A stretch of 64,000 nucleotides of DNA from Streptomyces sp. NBC_01198 (GTDB lineage Bacteria; Actinomycetota; Actinomycetes; Streptomycetales; Streptomycetaceae): NCBI RefSeq assembly GCF_036010485.1, contig NZ_CP108568.1:6224501-6288500 (forward strand). The letters are read 5' to 3'. The notes under the pieces are model-generated. The model searched no databases and was not told the DNA's origin. It saw only the letters and a program-made list of their open reading frames with translations. The position numbers and the translations under genes were made by a program. Shown here piece after piece: positions 1-11,711 of the stretch (the first letter of the stretch is position 1; every line of letters starts with the position of its first letter).

Positions 1-161
1 CGCGCATGGTGGTCGGTGAGGGCACGGGGGACCTGCCTTCTTCGCGGGGTCGGAGCGTCGGTCGGCGTCAACCCGCCGCCACCGAGGCTACATTCCCGGC
101 CGGCCCCGGAACCGCGTCGCCCGGGGCCCCGCCCGGCCGGCGGACGCCCCGGTCCGGGTCG

Positions 162-818
162 TCACCAGCCGCGCTTGCGCCACTCGGCCAGGTGCGGGCG
201 CTCGGCACCCAGCGTGGTGTCGTCGCCGTGGCCCGGGTACACCCAGGCCTCGTCGGGCAGCGGGTCGAAGAGCCTGGTGGTCACGCCGTCCAGCAGCGAC
301 ACGAAGGCGGCCGGGTCGTCGTGGGTGTTGCCGACCCCCCCGGGGAAGAGGCAGTCGCCGGTGAAGACGTGCGGGTGGCCGTGCGGGTCGTCGTAGACCA
401 GCGCGATGCTGCCCGGGGTGTGGCCGACCAGGTGGCGGGCGGTGAGGGTGATCCGGCCGACCTCGACGGTGCCGAGGTCGTCGACCGGCACGTCGGTGCG
501 GACCGGGATGCCGTCCACGTCGTCGCGGCCCGCGTAGGTACGGGCGCCGGTCGCGTCGACCACCGCGCGCAGCGCCTGCCAGTGGTCGCCGTGCCGGTGG
601 GTGGTGACCACCGAGGTCAGGCCGTCGGCCCCGACCAGGTCGAGCAGCGTCTCCGGCTCCTCCGCCGCGTCGATGAGCAGCTGCTCACCGGTGGCGCGGC
701 AGCGCAGCAGATACGCGTTGTTGTTCATCGGGCCGACCGCGACCTTGCTGATGATCAGATCGCTGAGTTCGTGCACATCGGGGGCCCCGCCCACCGTCAC
801 CTGTCCGCTGTACGCCAT
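162..818 (-). CDS. MBL-fold metallo-hydrolase
   Basis: A 218-residue cytoplasmic metallo-beta-lactamase-fold protein. The metal motif HxHxDH is complete at H74-H76-D78-H79, with further ligands H133 (VGHTPGS), D155 (TGDCLF) and H197 (YPGHGD). This is the spacing of small glyoxalase-II-like hydrolases; relatives hydrolyse thioesters or related thiol adducts, but the true substrate cannot be read from sequence. The ATG start places the fold at the N terminus, and the upstream gene ends only 5 bases before it, so the two are probably cotranscribed, divergently from uvrA. Pairing with a mycothiol-type enzyme would fit thiol-adduct detoxification; that is inference. Confidence 0.85.
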   Translation of the reverse strand: MAYSGQVTVGGAPDVHELSDLIISKVAVGPMNNNAYLLRCRATGEQLLIDAAEEPETLLDLVGADGLTSVVTTHRHGDHWQALRAVVDATGARTYAGRDDVDGIPVRTDVPVDDLGTVEVGRITLTARHLVGHTPGSIALVYDDPHGHPHVFTGDCLFPGGVGNTHDDPAAFVSLLDGVTTRLFDPLPDEAWVYPGHGDDTTLGAERPHLAEWRKRGW

Positions 819-823
819 GGGCG

Positions 824-1558
824 TCAGCCTAGCGGCGGGAGTACCGGCAGCGGGCGCCCCGCCGGCTCGACGTCCAGCCCGTCACCGCTGCCGCGGCCGC
901 TGAGCCAGGCCAGCAGCGCGCGCGACGGGCCGGAGACGGTCAGCTCGGGCTCCGCGGCTGCGCCCAGGTCCCAGGTGGTGCCGGAGCCGGTGTCGCGCAG
1001 CCGCACGGGGGCGACGCCCTCGTGGGCGGTCAGCCCGTCCACGACCCAGGCCAGCTCGCGGTCGGCGAAGCCGGCCGGCAGGTCGTCGGCGGTGTGTCCG
1101 GCGTCCAGGTCGACCAGGTGCAGCCGCACCTCGATCAGCCGCCGCCAGGGGATCTCGGCGGCGGCGATCACCCGGCCCGAGCGCATCGCGACCTGGGTCG
1201 CCCAGGCGGCCGGCGGCAGCGCCGCTACGGCCGCGGCGAAGCGGTCGGCGGACTCCCGCAGGTCGGCGAGGTGCTCGGCCGGCGTGCGGCCCGCGCCCGC
1301 TTCGATGTCGCGGTCGCGGGCGGCCGGGTCGGCGTACATCGGGGTCTCCTCGCCGGTCTCCGCCCAGGTCAGCAGATTGCCCAGGGCGTCGGCGTTGCGC
1401 GCCACGTGGCACAGCACGTGCCCGCGGCTCCAGCCGGGCAGCAGGGAGGGCCCCGCGAGGTCCTCAGCCGACAGCTTGGCCGCGGCGTCGAGCAGCTGCT
1501 CGGTCGCCTCCGCCACGTCGGCCGCATCGCGATCGGGATCGGGTCGTTGGACGGTCAC
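824..1558 (-). CDS. maleylpyruvate isomerase family, mycothiol-dependent-type (DinB-like) protein
   Basis: A 244-residue DinB-like four-helix protein of the mycothiol-dependent maleylpyruvate isomerase family. The N-terminal helix has PGWSRGHVLCHVARNAD, with H51 in the metal-ligand position; E143 and H147 in LIEVRLHLVDL complete the usual His/Glu/His triad. A C-terminal SCP2-like part follows (about 160-244). Members isomerise or transfer groups using mycothiol, but most paralogues in actinobacteria have no known substrate, so the specific reaction is open. The GTG start is preferred because GGGAG lies 5 bases upstream; longer in-frame starts run into the uvrA promoter region. Likely first gene of a two-gene unit with the MBL hydrolase. 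Confidence 0.8.
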   Translation of the reverse strand: MTVQRPDPDRDAADVAEATEQLLDAAAKLSAEDLAGPSLLPGWSRGHVLCHVARNADALGNLLTWAETGEETPMYADPAARDRDIEAGAGRTPAEHLADLRESADRFAAAVAALPPAAWATQVAMRSGRVIAAAEIPWRRLIEVRLHLVDLDAGHTADDLPAGFADRELAWVVDGLTAHEGVAPVRLRDTGSGTTWDLGAAAEPELTVSGPSRALLAWLSGRGSGDGLDVEPAGRPLPVLPPLG

Positions 1559-1672
1559 GGGCGCTCCCGGTGGGATCGGCGGGGGTACGGCTTCAGGTTT
1601 CCGTATGCCCGCCGGTACGGACAGCGATGCGCACCACCCGATCGGGTGATCCTGGCAGCCGGATCCGGTAAA

Positions 1673-1688
1673 TCGAATGCACGTGCTA
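1673..1688. promoter_or_regulatory. possible LexA (SOS) box upstream of uvrA
   Basis: TCGAATGCACGTGCTA resembles the actinobacterial LexA consensus TCGAAC-N4-GTTCGA: 5 of 6 bases match in the left half and 4 of 6 in the right. It lies about 115 bases before the uvrA start in the divergent gap. The right half is weak, so this is only a candidate. Confidence 0.3.
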
Positions 1689-1801
1689 TATGGTCGTTGT
1701 GTCGCAACAGAGGCGACAGGAAGAAAACCCGGGCGCACCCCGTTTAGGCTGACTGGGGGGTGTGGTCTCTCCTCCCGTTTCTAGGAAAGGTGCGCACTGG
1801 C

Positions 1802-4744
<2,943 letters not shown>

Positions 4745-4763
4745 CCACAGCCGGGGGACGTAA

Positions 4764-4798
4764 GGTACGGGTCGCACGAGACCGTGCGCACCCGTACC
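4764..4798 (+). terminator. hairpin between uvrA and Rieske gene
   Basis: Inverted repeat with arms GGTACGGGT-CGCAC and GTGCG-C-ACCCGTACC: 14 paired bases, a 6-base loop and one bulged C (4789). It starts 20 bases after the uvrA stop and ends 14 bases before the next start. There is no T-run, so it may be an intrinsic terminator of the actinobacterial type or an attenuator/RNA stabiliser. Confidence 0.6.
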
Positions 4799-4811
4799 AC
4801 CTGGAGCACGT

Positions 4812-5231
4812 ATGACCAGCGAACTGCCCGCCCGCCGCCGTACCGTCCTGCGGGGTGCCGCGCTGGCCGGGGCCGCGGGGATCGGACTGACCGCCTGCGG
4901 CGGCAGGAACGGCTCGGCCGCCGGGCCCGCCAAGGCCGTGGAGCTGGGCGCTGCCACCGAGGTGCCGGTGGGCGGCGCCAAGCTCTACCGCAACGACAAG
5001 GTCGTGGTCGCGCAGCCGCAGCAGGGCACCTTCAAGGCGTTCAGCGCGGTGTGCACCCACCAGGGCTGCGTGGTCGACTCGGTGGAGGGCACGACCATCT
5101 CCTGCCCCTGCCACGGCAGCCAGTTCGACGCCGAGACCGGGGCTGTCGTCCAGGGACCGGCGACCAAGGCGCTGCCCGCCGTCCCCGTCACGGTGGCGGG
5201 CGGCAGAATCACCGCGGGACCCGCGAGCTGA
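4812..5231 (+). CDS. Rieske (2Fe-2S) lipoprotein
   Basis: A 139-residue secreted Rieske protein. The N terminus has a twin-arginine-like RRRTVLRG, a short hydrophobic stretch and a lipobox LTAC (C29), so it should be exported folded and lipid-anchored outside the membrane. Cluster ligands are C81-x-H83 and C98-x2-H101, and C86/C100 can form the stabilising disulfide of classic Rieske domains. Redox partner unknown. The ATG has GGAG upstream. It sits between uvrA and uvrC, an odd place for an electron carrier; no partner oxidoreductase is adjacent, so function cannot be inferred from context. Confidence 0.88.
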   Translation: MTSELPARRRTVLRGAALAGAAGIGLTACGGRNGSAAGPAKAVELGAATEVPVGGAKLYRNDKVVVAQPQQGTFKAFSAVCTHQGCVVDSVEGTTISCPCHGSQFDAETGAVVQGPATKALPAVPVTVAGGRITAGPAS

Positions 5232-5327
5232 CCTGTCGGCCGGCCGGTCCCCGGGCCCCGGATCGCGGGGTTCCGGGACCCCGAGCCTGACCCCGGTTTG
5301 TCGCATCCCGCAAGTAGGGTGGGAAGC

Positions 5328-7475
5328 ATGGCAGACCCCAGTACGTACCGACCGAAGCCGGGCCAGATCCCCGACTCTCCCGGGGTCTACAAATTCCGGG
5401 ACGAGCACGGCCGGGTGATCTACGTCGGCAAGGCGAAGAGCCTGCGCCAGCGGCTGTCCTCGTACTTCCAGGACATCACCAACCTGCACCAGCGCACCGC
5501 CACCATGGTGACGACCGCGGCGGCCGTGGAGTGGACGGTGGTCTCCACCGAGGTCGAGGCGCTGCAGCTGGAGTATTCCTGGATCAAGGAGTTCGACCCG
5601 CGGTTCAACGTCAAGTACCGCGACGACAAGAGCTACCCGTCCCTCGCCGTCACCATGAACGAGGAGTTCCCGCGCGTCCAGGTGATGCGCGGTCCCAAGC
5701 GCAAGGGCGTGCGCTACTTCGGCCCTTACGCGCACGCCTGGGCGATCCGCGAGACCGTCGACCTGCTGCTGCGGGTCTTCCCGGTCCGCACCTGCTCCGC
5801 CGGGGTCTTCAAGCGCTCCGCGCAGATCGGCCGGCCCTGCCTGCTCGGCTACATCGGCAAGTGCTCCGCGCCCTGCGTCGGCCGGATCAGCGAGCCCGAC
5901 CACCGCGAACTGGCCGAGGAGTTCTGCGACTTCATGGCCGGCCACACCGGCACCTATCTGCGCAGGCTCGAACAGCGCATGAAGGACGCCGCGTCCGCCA
6001 TGGAGTACGAGCAGGCGGCCCGGCTGCGCGACGATCTGGAGGCGCTGCGCCGCGCCATGGAGAAGAACGCGGTGGTGCTCGCCGACGCCACCGACGCCGA
6101 CCTGATCGCGGTCGCCGAGGACGAACTCGAAGCCGCCGTGCAGATCTTCCACGTCCGCGGCGGCCGGGTCCGCGGCCAGCGCGGCTGGGTCACCGACAAG
6201 GTCGAGGCGGTGGACACCGCGGACCTGGTCGAGCACGCCCTCCAGCAGCTCTACGGCGACGAGACCGGCGACGCGGCACAGTCCGGCGGCAGCGGCGGCG
6301 TGCCCAAGGAGGTGCTGGTCCCGGCGCTGCCGCGGGCCGCGGAAGCGGTCGCCCAGTGGCTGTCGGACCGGCGCGGCTCCCAGGTGAGCCTGCGGGTGCC
6401 GCAGCGCGGCGACAAGAAGGACCTGATGGTCACCGTGCAGCGCAACGCGCAGCAGGCGCTGGTCCTGCACAAGACCCGCCGCGCCTCGGACCTGACCACC
6501 CGCTCCCGGGCGCTGGAGGAGATCGCCGCCGCCCTGGACCTGGACACCGCGCCGCTGCGGATCGAGTGCTACGACATCAGCCATCTGCAGGGCGACGACG
6601 TGGTCGCCTCGATGGTGGTCTTCGAGGACGGCCTGGCCCGCAAGAGCGAATACCGCCGCTTCCAGATCAAGTCCTTCGCCGGGCAGGACGACGTCCGGTC
6701 CATGCACGAGGTCATCTCCCGCCGCTTCCGCCGCTACCTGCTGGAGAAGCAGAAGACCGGCGAGTGGGAGCCAGACCAGCCGCAGGCCCAGCAGGGCCCG
6801 CAGGACAGCACGCAGGACGACAGCACGCAGGACGACACGCAGAACGACGAGGGCGACGAGGGCCGTCCCGAGGCCGTCGGCGGGCCCATCGACCCGGACA
6901 CCGGGCGGCCGCGCAAGTTCGCGTATCCGCCGCAGCTGGTGGTCGTCGACGGCGGGCAGCCGCAGGTCGCGGCCGCCCGCCGGGCGCTGGACGAGCTGGG
7001 GATAGCCGACGTGTTCGTGTGCGGCCTGGCCAAGCGCCTCGAAGAGGTCTGGGTGCCGGGCGACGACGACCCGGTGATCCTGCCGCGCAGCAGCGAGGGC
7101 CTCTACCTGCTCCAGCGGGTCCGCGACGAGGCGCACCGCTTCGCCATCAACTACCAGCGCAGCAAGCGGACCAAGTCGATGAAGGCCGGCGCGCTGGACG
7201 CGGTGCCGGGCCTGGGCGAGACGCGCAAGCAGGCACTGCTGAAGCACTTCGGTTCGCTCAAGCGGCTGCGCGCGGCGACCGTCGAGGAGATCTGCCAGGT
7301 CCAGGGGATCGGCCGCCGTACGGCGGAGACGGTCGCCGCCGCCCTGGCGTCCGCGGCCCCGGCCGCACCCGCGGTGAACACCGCGACCGGAGAGATCATC
7401 GAGGACGACGACGGTACGACCGCGGGCACACCGCCGGCGGCGCCCGGCGGCGAGCATCGGGGGAAGAGCACATGA
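5328..7475 (+). CDS. uvrC: excinuclease ABC subunit C
   Basis: A 715-residue UvrC, the dual-incision nuclease of nucleotide excision repair. In order: GIY-YIG nuclease (GVYKF... VIYVGKAKS, residues about 19-40), a cysteine cluster region near 150-190, the UVR domain for UvrB contact (MEYEQAARLRDDLEALRRA, about 225-245), the RNase-H-like second nuclease (IECYDISHLQGDDVVASMVV), and a helix-hairpin-helix pair at the end (VPGLGETRK, VQGIGRRTAE). ATG 5328 is chosen because GGGTGGGA precedes it and homologues start MADPSTYRP. An acidic Gln/Asp/Thr-rich insertion encoded by a short tandem repeat lies around residues 482-513. The stop overlaps the rapZ start by ATGA. Confidence 0.96.
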   Translation: MADPSTYRPKPGQIPDSPGVYKFRDEHGRVIYVGKAKSLRQRLSSYFQDITNLHQRTATMVTTAAAVEWTVVSTEVEALQLEYSWIKEFDPRFNVKYRDDKSYPSLAVTMNEEFPRVQVMRGPKRKGVRYFGPYAHAWAIRETVDLLLRVFPVRTCSAGVFKRSAQIGRPCLLGYIGKCSAPCVGRISEPDHRELAEEFCDFMAGHTGTYLRRLEQRMKDAASAMEYEQAARLRDDLEALRRAMEKNAVVLADATDADLIAVAEDELEAAVQIFHVRGGRVRGQRGWVTDKVEAVDTADLVEHALQQLYGDETGDAAQSGGSGGVPKEVLVPALPRAAEAVAQWLSDRRGSQVSLRVPQRGDKKDLMVTVQRNAQQALVLHKTRRASDLTTRSRALEEIAAALDLDTAPLRIECYDISHLQGDDVVASMVVFEDGLARKSEYRRFQIKSFAGQDDVRSMHEVISRRFRRYLLEKQKTGEWEPDQPQAQQGPQDSTQDDSTQDDTQNDEGDEGRPEAVGGPIDPDTGRPRKFAYPPQLVVVDGGQPQVAAARRALDELGIADVFVCGLAKRLEEVWVPGDDDPVILPRSSEGLYLLQRVRDEAHRFAINYQRSKRTKSMKAGALDAVPGLGETRKQALLKHFGSLKRLRAATVEEICQVQGIGRRTAETVAAALASAAPAAPAVNTATGEIIEDDDGTTAGTPPAAPGGEHRGKST
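6804..6833 (+). repeat. 15-bp tandem duplication inside uvrC
   Basis: GACAGCACGCAGGAC occurs twice head to tail, followed by a partial third unit. It encodes DSTQD-DSTQD-DTQND, part of a hydrophilic loop that interrupts the C-terminal nuclease half of UvrC. In-frame unit length (5 codons) would let copy number vary without breaking the gene. Confidence 0.85.
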
Positions 7476-8398
7476 GCGAGCAGGACGAACAGGACAGTGG
7501 GCATATGACCAGTGGAGGAGCGGGTGAGGCCGGCCAGGCCATCCCGGAACTGGTGATCATCTCCGGGATGTCGGGAGCCGGCCGCAGCACCGCGGCGAAG
7601 TGCCTGGAGGACCTGGGCTGGTTCGTGGTCGACAACATGCCGCCGGCCCTCATCCCGACCATGGTGGACCTCGGCGCCCGCTCCCAGGGCAACGTGGCGC
7701 GGATCGCGGTCGTGGTGGACGTACGCGGCCGGCAGTTCTTCGACAACCTCAGGGAGTCCCTCGCGGACCTGGAGGCCAAGCACGTCAAGCGCCGGGTGAT
7801 CTTCCTTGAGGCCTCCGACGACGCGCTGGTACGCCGCTTCGAGTCGGTGCGCCGGCCGCACCCGCTGCAGGGCCAGGGCCGCATCGTGGACGGCATCGGG
7901 GCCGAGCGGGACCTGCTGCGCGAGCTGCGCGGCGACGCCGACCTGGTGGTCGACACCTCCAGTCTGAACGTGCACGAGCTGCGCGCCAAGCTCGACGCGC
8001 AGTTCGCCGGTGAGGAGGAGCAGGAACTCCGGGCCACCGTCATGTCGTTCGGATTCAAGTACGGGCTGCCCGTCGACGCCGACCTGGTGGTGGACTGCCG
8101 CTTCCTGCCGAACCCGCACTGGGTTCCGGAGCTGCGCCCCTTCACCGGGCTCAACGACGAGGTCGCCACGTACGTGTTCAACCAGCCCGGCGCCAAGGAG
8201 TTCCTCGACCGGTACGCCGAGCTGCTGCACATCATCGCCGCCGGCTACCGGCGTGAGGGCAAGCGGTACGTGACCATCGCCGTCGGCTGTACGGGCGGCA
8301 AGCACCGCAGCGTGGCGATGTCGGAGAGGCTGGCCGCCCGGCTGGCGGCGGACGGAGTGGAGACGGTGACGGTGCACAGGGACATGGGGCGCGAGTGA
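7472..8398 (+). CDS. rapZ: RapZ/YvcJ family nucleotide-binding protein
   Basis: A 308-residue P-loop protein of the RapZ family. Walker A is GMSGAGRST (residues 32-40); the C-terminal domain has the family signature VGCTGGKHRSV, a site for UDP-GlcNAc/phosphosugar sensing in Proteobacteria. In actinobacteria the gene always precedes yvcK and whiA but its role is poorly known; RNA or nucleotide-sugar signalling is inference from the family. ATG overlaps the uvrC stop by 4 bases and its own stop overlaps the next start (GTGA), so translation of the three genes is likely coupled. Confidence 0.93.
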   Translation: MSEQDEQDSGHMTSGGAGEAGQAIPELVIISGMSGAGRSTAAKCLEDLGWFVVDNMPPALIPTMVDLGARSQGNVARIAVVVDVRGRQFFDNLRESLADLEAKHVKRRVIFLEASDDALVRRFESVRRPHPLQGQGRIVDGIGAERDLLRELRGDADLVVDTSSLNVHELRAKLDAQFAGEEEQELRATVMSFGFKYGLPVDADLVVDCRFLPNPHWVPELRPFTGLNDEVATYVFNQPGAKEFLDRYAELLHIIAAGYRREGKRYVTIAVGCTGGKHRSVAMSERLAARLAADGVETVTVHRDMGRE

Positions 8399-9417
8399 TC
8401 ATGACGGGTCGGCGGCAGCGCCGCACCGGCCGCGCGGGCACGGGCCGCGGCCGCGGAGTTCCGCCGAAGGTGGTCGCCCTGGGCGGCGGCCACGGGCTGG
8501 CCGCCTCGCTGTCGGCACTGCGCCGGATCACCGGCGACCTCACCGCTGTGGTCACCGTCGCCGACGACGGCGGCTCCAGCGGTCGGCTGCGCAGCGAGAT
8601 GGGCGTGCTGCCGCCAGGGGACCTGCGCAAGGCGCTCGCGGCGCTGTGCGGCGACGACGAATGGGGCAGGACCTGGTCCCGGGTGGTGCAGCACCGCTTC
8701 GTCAGCGGCGGCGACCTGCACGGCCACGCGGTCGGCAACCTGCTGATCGTCGCCCTGTGGGAGCAGCTGAACGACGAGGTCGCCGCGCTGGAGTGGGTCG
8801 GCCGGCTGCTCGGCGCGCACGGCAGGGTGTTGCCGATGTCGGCCGTGCCGCTCGACCTGCACGCCGTCGTCCGCGGCCACGACCCCGCCGAGCCGGACGC
8901 GGTGTCGACCGTCCGCGGCCAGGCCACCGTCGCCCTCACCCCCGGTGAGGTGCTTGAGGTGATGCTGGAGCCAGCCGACCCGCCGGCGGTGCCGGAAGCC
9001 GTCCAGGCGGTGCTCGACGCCGACTGGGTGGTGCTCGGTCCCGGCTCCTGGTTCTCCTCGGTGATCCCGCATCTGCTGGTGCCTGAACTGGCCGACGCGC
9101 TGATGACCACCAGGGCCCGGCGGGTCCTCACGCTCAATCTGGCGCCGCAACCCGGCGAAACCGCCGGATTTTCTCCGCAGCGTCACTTGGAGGTTTTGGG
9201 GCGACACGCCCCTAAACTCACCATCGACGTGGTTCTCGCCGACGAGGCCGCCGTCCCGGACCGTGACAGCCTCGAAGAGGCCGCCCTGCGGCTGGGCGGC
9301 ACGGTCGAGCTGGCCCCGGTTGCCGCCCCTGAGGGGCCGCAACACGACCCGGAGCTGTTGGCCGCCGCGTATGACCGGATTTTTCGTATGCGTGGAAGGA
9401 TCGGCCCATGGCGATGA
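8395..9417 (+). CDS. yvcK: YvcK/gluconeogenesis factor (CofD-like UDP-sugar-binding protein)
   Basis: A 340-residue CofD/YvcK-fold protein. The N terminus has the Gly-rich VVALGGGHGLAASLSALR and ADDGGSSGRLR motifs that bind UDP-GlcNAc in characterised homologues; DLRKALAALCG and GHAVGNLLIVALWE follow. YvcK affects cell-wall precursor flux and growth on gluconeogenic carbon in Bacillus and mycobacteria. Start GTG 8395 overlaps the rapZ stop and has GGGG 5 bases upstream; ATG 8401 is an alternative that removes two residues. It overlaps whiA by 10 bases. Confidence 0.93.
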   Translation: MIMTGRRQRRTGRAGTGRGRGVPPKVVALGGGHGLAASLSALRRITGDLTAVVTVADDGGSSGRLRSEMGVLPPGDLRKALAALCGDDEWGRTWSRVVQHRFVSGGDLHGHAVGNLLIVALWEQLNDEVAALEWVGRLLGAHGRVLPMSAVPLDLHAVVRGHDPAEPDAVSTVRGQATVALTPGEVLEVMLEPADPPAVPEAVQAVLDADWVVLGPGSWFSSVIPHLLVPELADALMTTRARRVLTLNLAPQPGETAGFSPQRHLEVLGRHAPKLTIDVVLADEAAVPDRDSLEEAALRLGGTVELAPVAAPEGPQHDPELLAAAYDRIFRMRGRIGPWR

Positions 9418-10385
9418 CGGCAGCGGTGAAGGACGAGATCTCCCGGCTCCCCGTCACCCGGACCTGCTGCCGCAAGGCGGAGGTCTCGTCGATCCTCCGC
9501 TTCGCCGGCGGCCTGCACCTGGTGAGCGGCCGGATCGTGATCGAGGCGGAGCTGGACACCGGGATCGCCGCACGGCGGCTCCGCAAGGACATCCTGGAGA
9601 TCTTCGGCCACTCCTCGGACCTGGTGGTGATGGCGCCGGGCGGGCTGCGGCGCGGCAGCCGGTACGTGGTCAGGGTGGTCGCCGGCGGTGACCAGCTGGC
9701 CCGGCAGACCGGCCTGGTGGATGGCCGCGGGCGCCCCATCCGCGGGCTGCCCCCGCAGGTCGTCTCCGGCGCCACCTGCGACGCCGAGGCCGCCTGGCGT
9801 GGGGCCTTCCTGGCGCACGGCTCGCTGACCGAGCCGGGCAGGTCCTCCTCGCTCGAGGTGACCTGCCCCGGCCCCGAGGCCGCGCTGGCCCTGGTCGGCG
9901 CCGCGCGCCGGCTGCAGATCCCGGCCAAGGCGCGCGAGGTGCGCAACGTCGACCGGGTCGTCGTACGCGACGGCGACGCCATCGGCGCGCTGCTCACCCG
10001 GCTGGGCGCGCACGACTCCGTACTGGCCTGGGAGGAGCGCCGCATGCGGCGCGAGGTCCGGGCCACCGCGAACCGGCTGGCCAACTTCGACGACGCCAAC
10101 CTGCGGCGGTCCGCCCGGGCGGCGGTCGCCGCGGGCGCGCGGGTGCAGCGGGCGCTGGAGATCCTGGGCGACGAGGTGCCCGAGCACCTCGCCGCCGCCG
10201 GTCGGCTGCGGATGGACCACAAGCAGGCGTCCCTGGAGGAGTTGGGCTCGCTGGCGGAGCCGCCGCTGACCAAGGACGCGGTGGCCGGCCGGATCCGCCG
10301 GCTCCTCGCGATGGCCGACAAGCGGGCGTCCGACCTGGGCCTCCCGGGCACCGAGGCCAACCTCACCGACGAGATGGTCGGCTGA
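9408..10385 (+). CDS. whiA: sporulation regulator WhiA
   Basis: A 325-residue WhiA, the DNA-binding partner of WhiB in the switch from aerial growth to sporulation septation in Streptomyces. The N-terminal two-thirds is a catalytically dead LAGLIDADG homing-endonuclease fold (DGRGRPIRGLPPQVV, AAWRGAFLAHGSL), followed by the C-terminal helix-turn-helix (LEELGSLAEPPLTKDAVAGRIRRLL). The start MAMTAAVKDEISRL matches the family. Overlap with yvcK indicates translational coupling. Known autoregulation through a GACAC motif was not checked here. Confidence 0.97.
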   Translation: MAMTAAVKDEISRLPVTRTCCRKAEVSSILRFAGGLHLVSGRIVIEAELDTGIAARRLRKDILEIFGHSSDLVVMAPGGLRRGSRYVVRVVAGGDQLARQTGLVDGRGRPIRGLPPQVVSGATCDAEAAWRGAFLAHGSLTEPGRSSSLEVTCPGPEAALALVGAARRLQIPAKAREVRNVDRVVVRDGDAIGALLTRLGAHDSVLAWEERRMRREVRATANRLANFDDANLRRSARAAVAAGARVQRALEILGDEVPEHLAAAGRLRMDHKQASLEELGSLAEPPLTKDAVAGRIRRLLAMADKRASDLGLPGTEANLTDEMVG

Positions 10386-10464
10386 CGCCCGCGCCCCTGT
10401 CGGGCACCGCTGTGCGGGGCGCTCGCCGGGTGGGGGGAAAGGTGACCGGAGGGGGTCGGGTGAT

Positions 10465-10494
10465 GTCACCGGGGGGACAGGGGCGAGGTAGGGT
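10465..10494 (+). promoter_or_regulatory. candidate promoter for gap
   Basis: TAGGGT (10489-10494) fits the Streptomyces vegetative -10 consensus TANNNT; the region 18 bases upstream (GTCACC) is a poor -35. A transcription start near 10501 would give a leader of about 65 bases. GGTGAC (10441-10446) and GTCACC (10465-10470) form an inverted repeat just upstream that could be an operator. Confidence 0.4.
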
Positions 10495-10566
10495 CGGGGG
10501 TGGTCGGGGACATCCCATATTTCGCAGCCGGAGTGGATTCCGGCGACTGAGCGAGGAGATCGGTTC

Positions 10567-11571
<1,005 letters not shown>

Positions 11572-11622
11572 CCGGGTAACCGGCAGGCCGGCCAGCAGCC
11601 GCCACGCACAGCGATGTGAGGG

Positions 11623-11667
11623 ACAGGGTCCGGACCGGGCGCGACGGAGCGCCCGGCCGGACCCTGT
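11623..11667 (+). terminator. strong hairpin between gap and pgk
   Basis: Arms ACAGGGTCCGG-a-CCGGGCGC and GCGCCCGG-CCGGACCCTGT: 19 paired bases with one bulged A and a 6-base loop (GACGGA). It lies 51 bases after gap and 44 before pgk. No T-run follows. It could terminate most gap transcripts or protect the gap mRNA 3' end while allowing read-through. Confidence 0.75.
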
Positions 11668-11711
11668 CTCCGTGCCAGCCCACTCGTAGCAGACCGGAGA
11701 TACCGCAGAAG

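Noticed and set aside
1..161. Coding sequence at the left window edge
   Set aside because: Open frames here are Arg/Pro-rich shadows lacking motifs or ribosome sites; the real MBL gene ends at 162 on the other strand.
5255..5300. Terminator between the Rieske gene and uvrC
   Set aside because: Several overlapping GC-rich inverted repeats (for example CGGGGTTCCGGGACCCCG) are possible, none clearly dominant.
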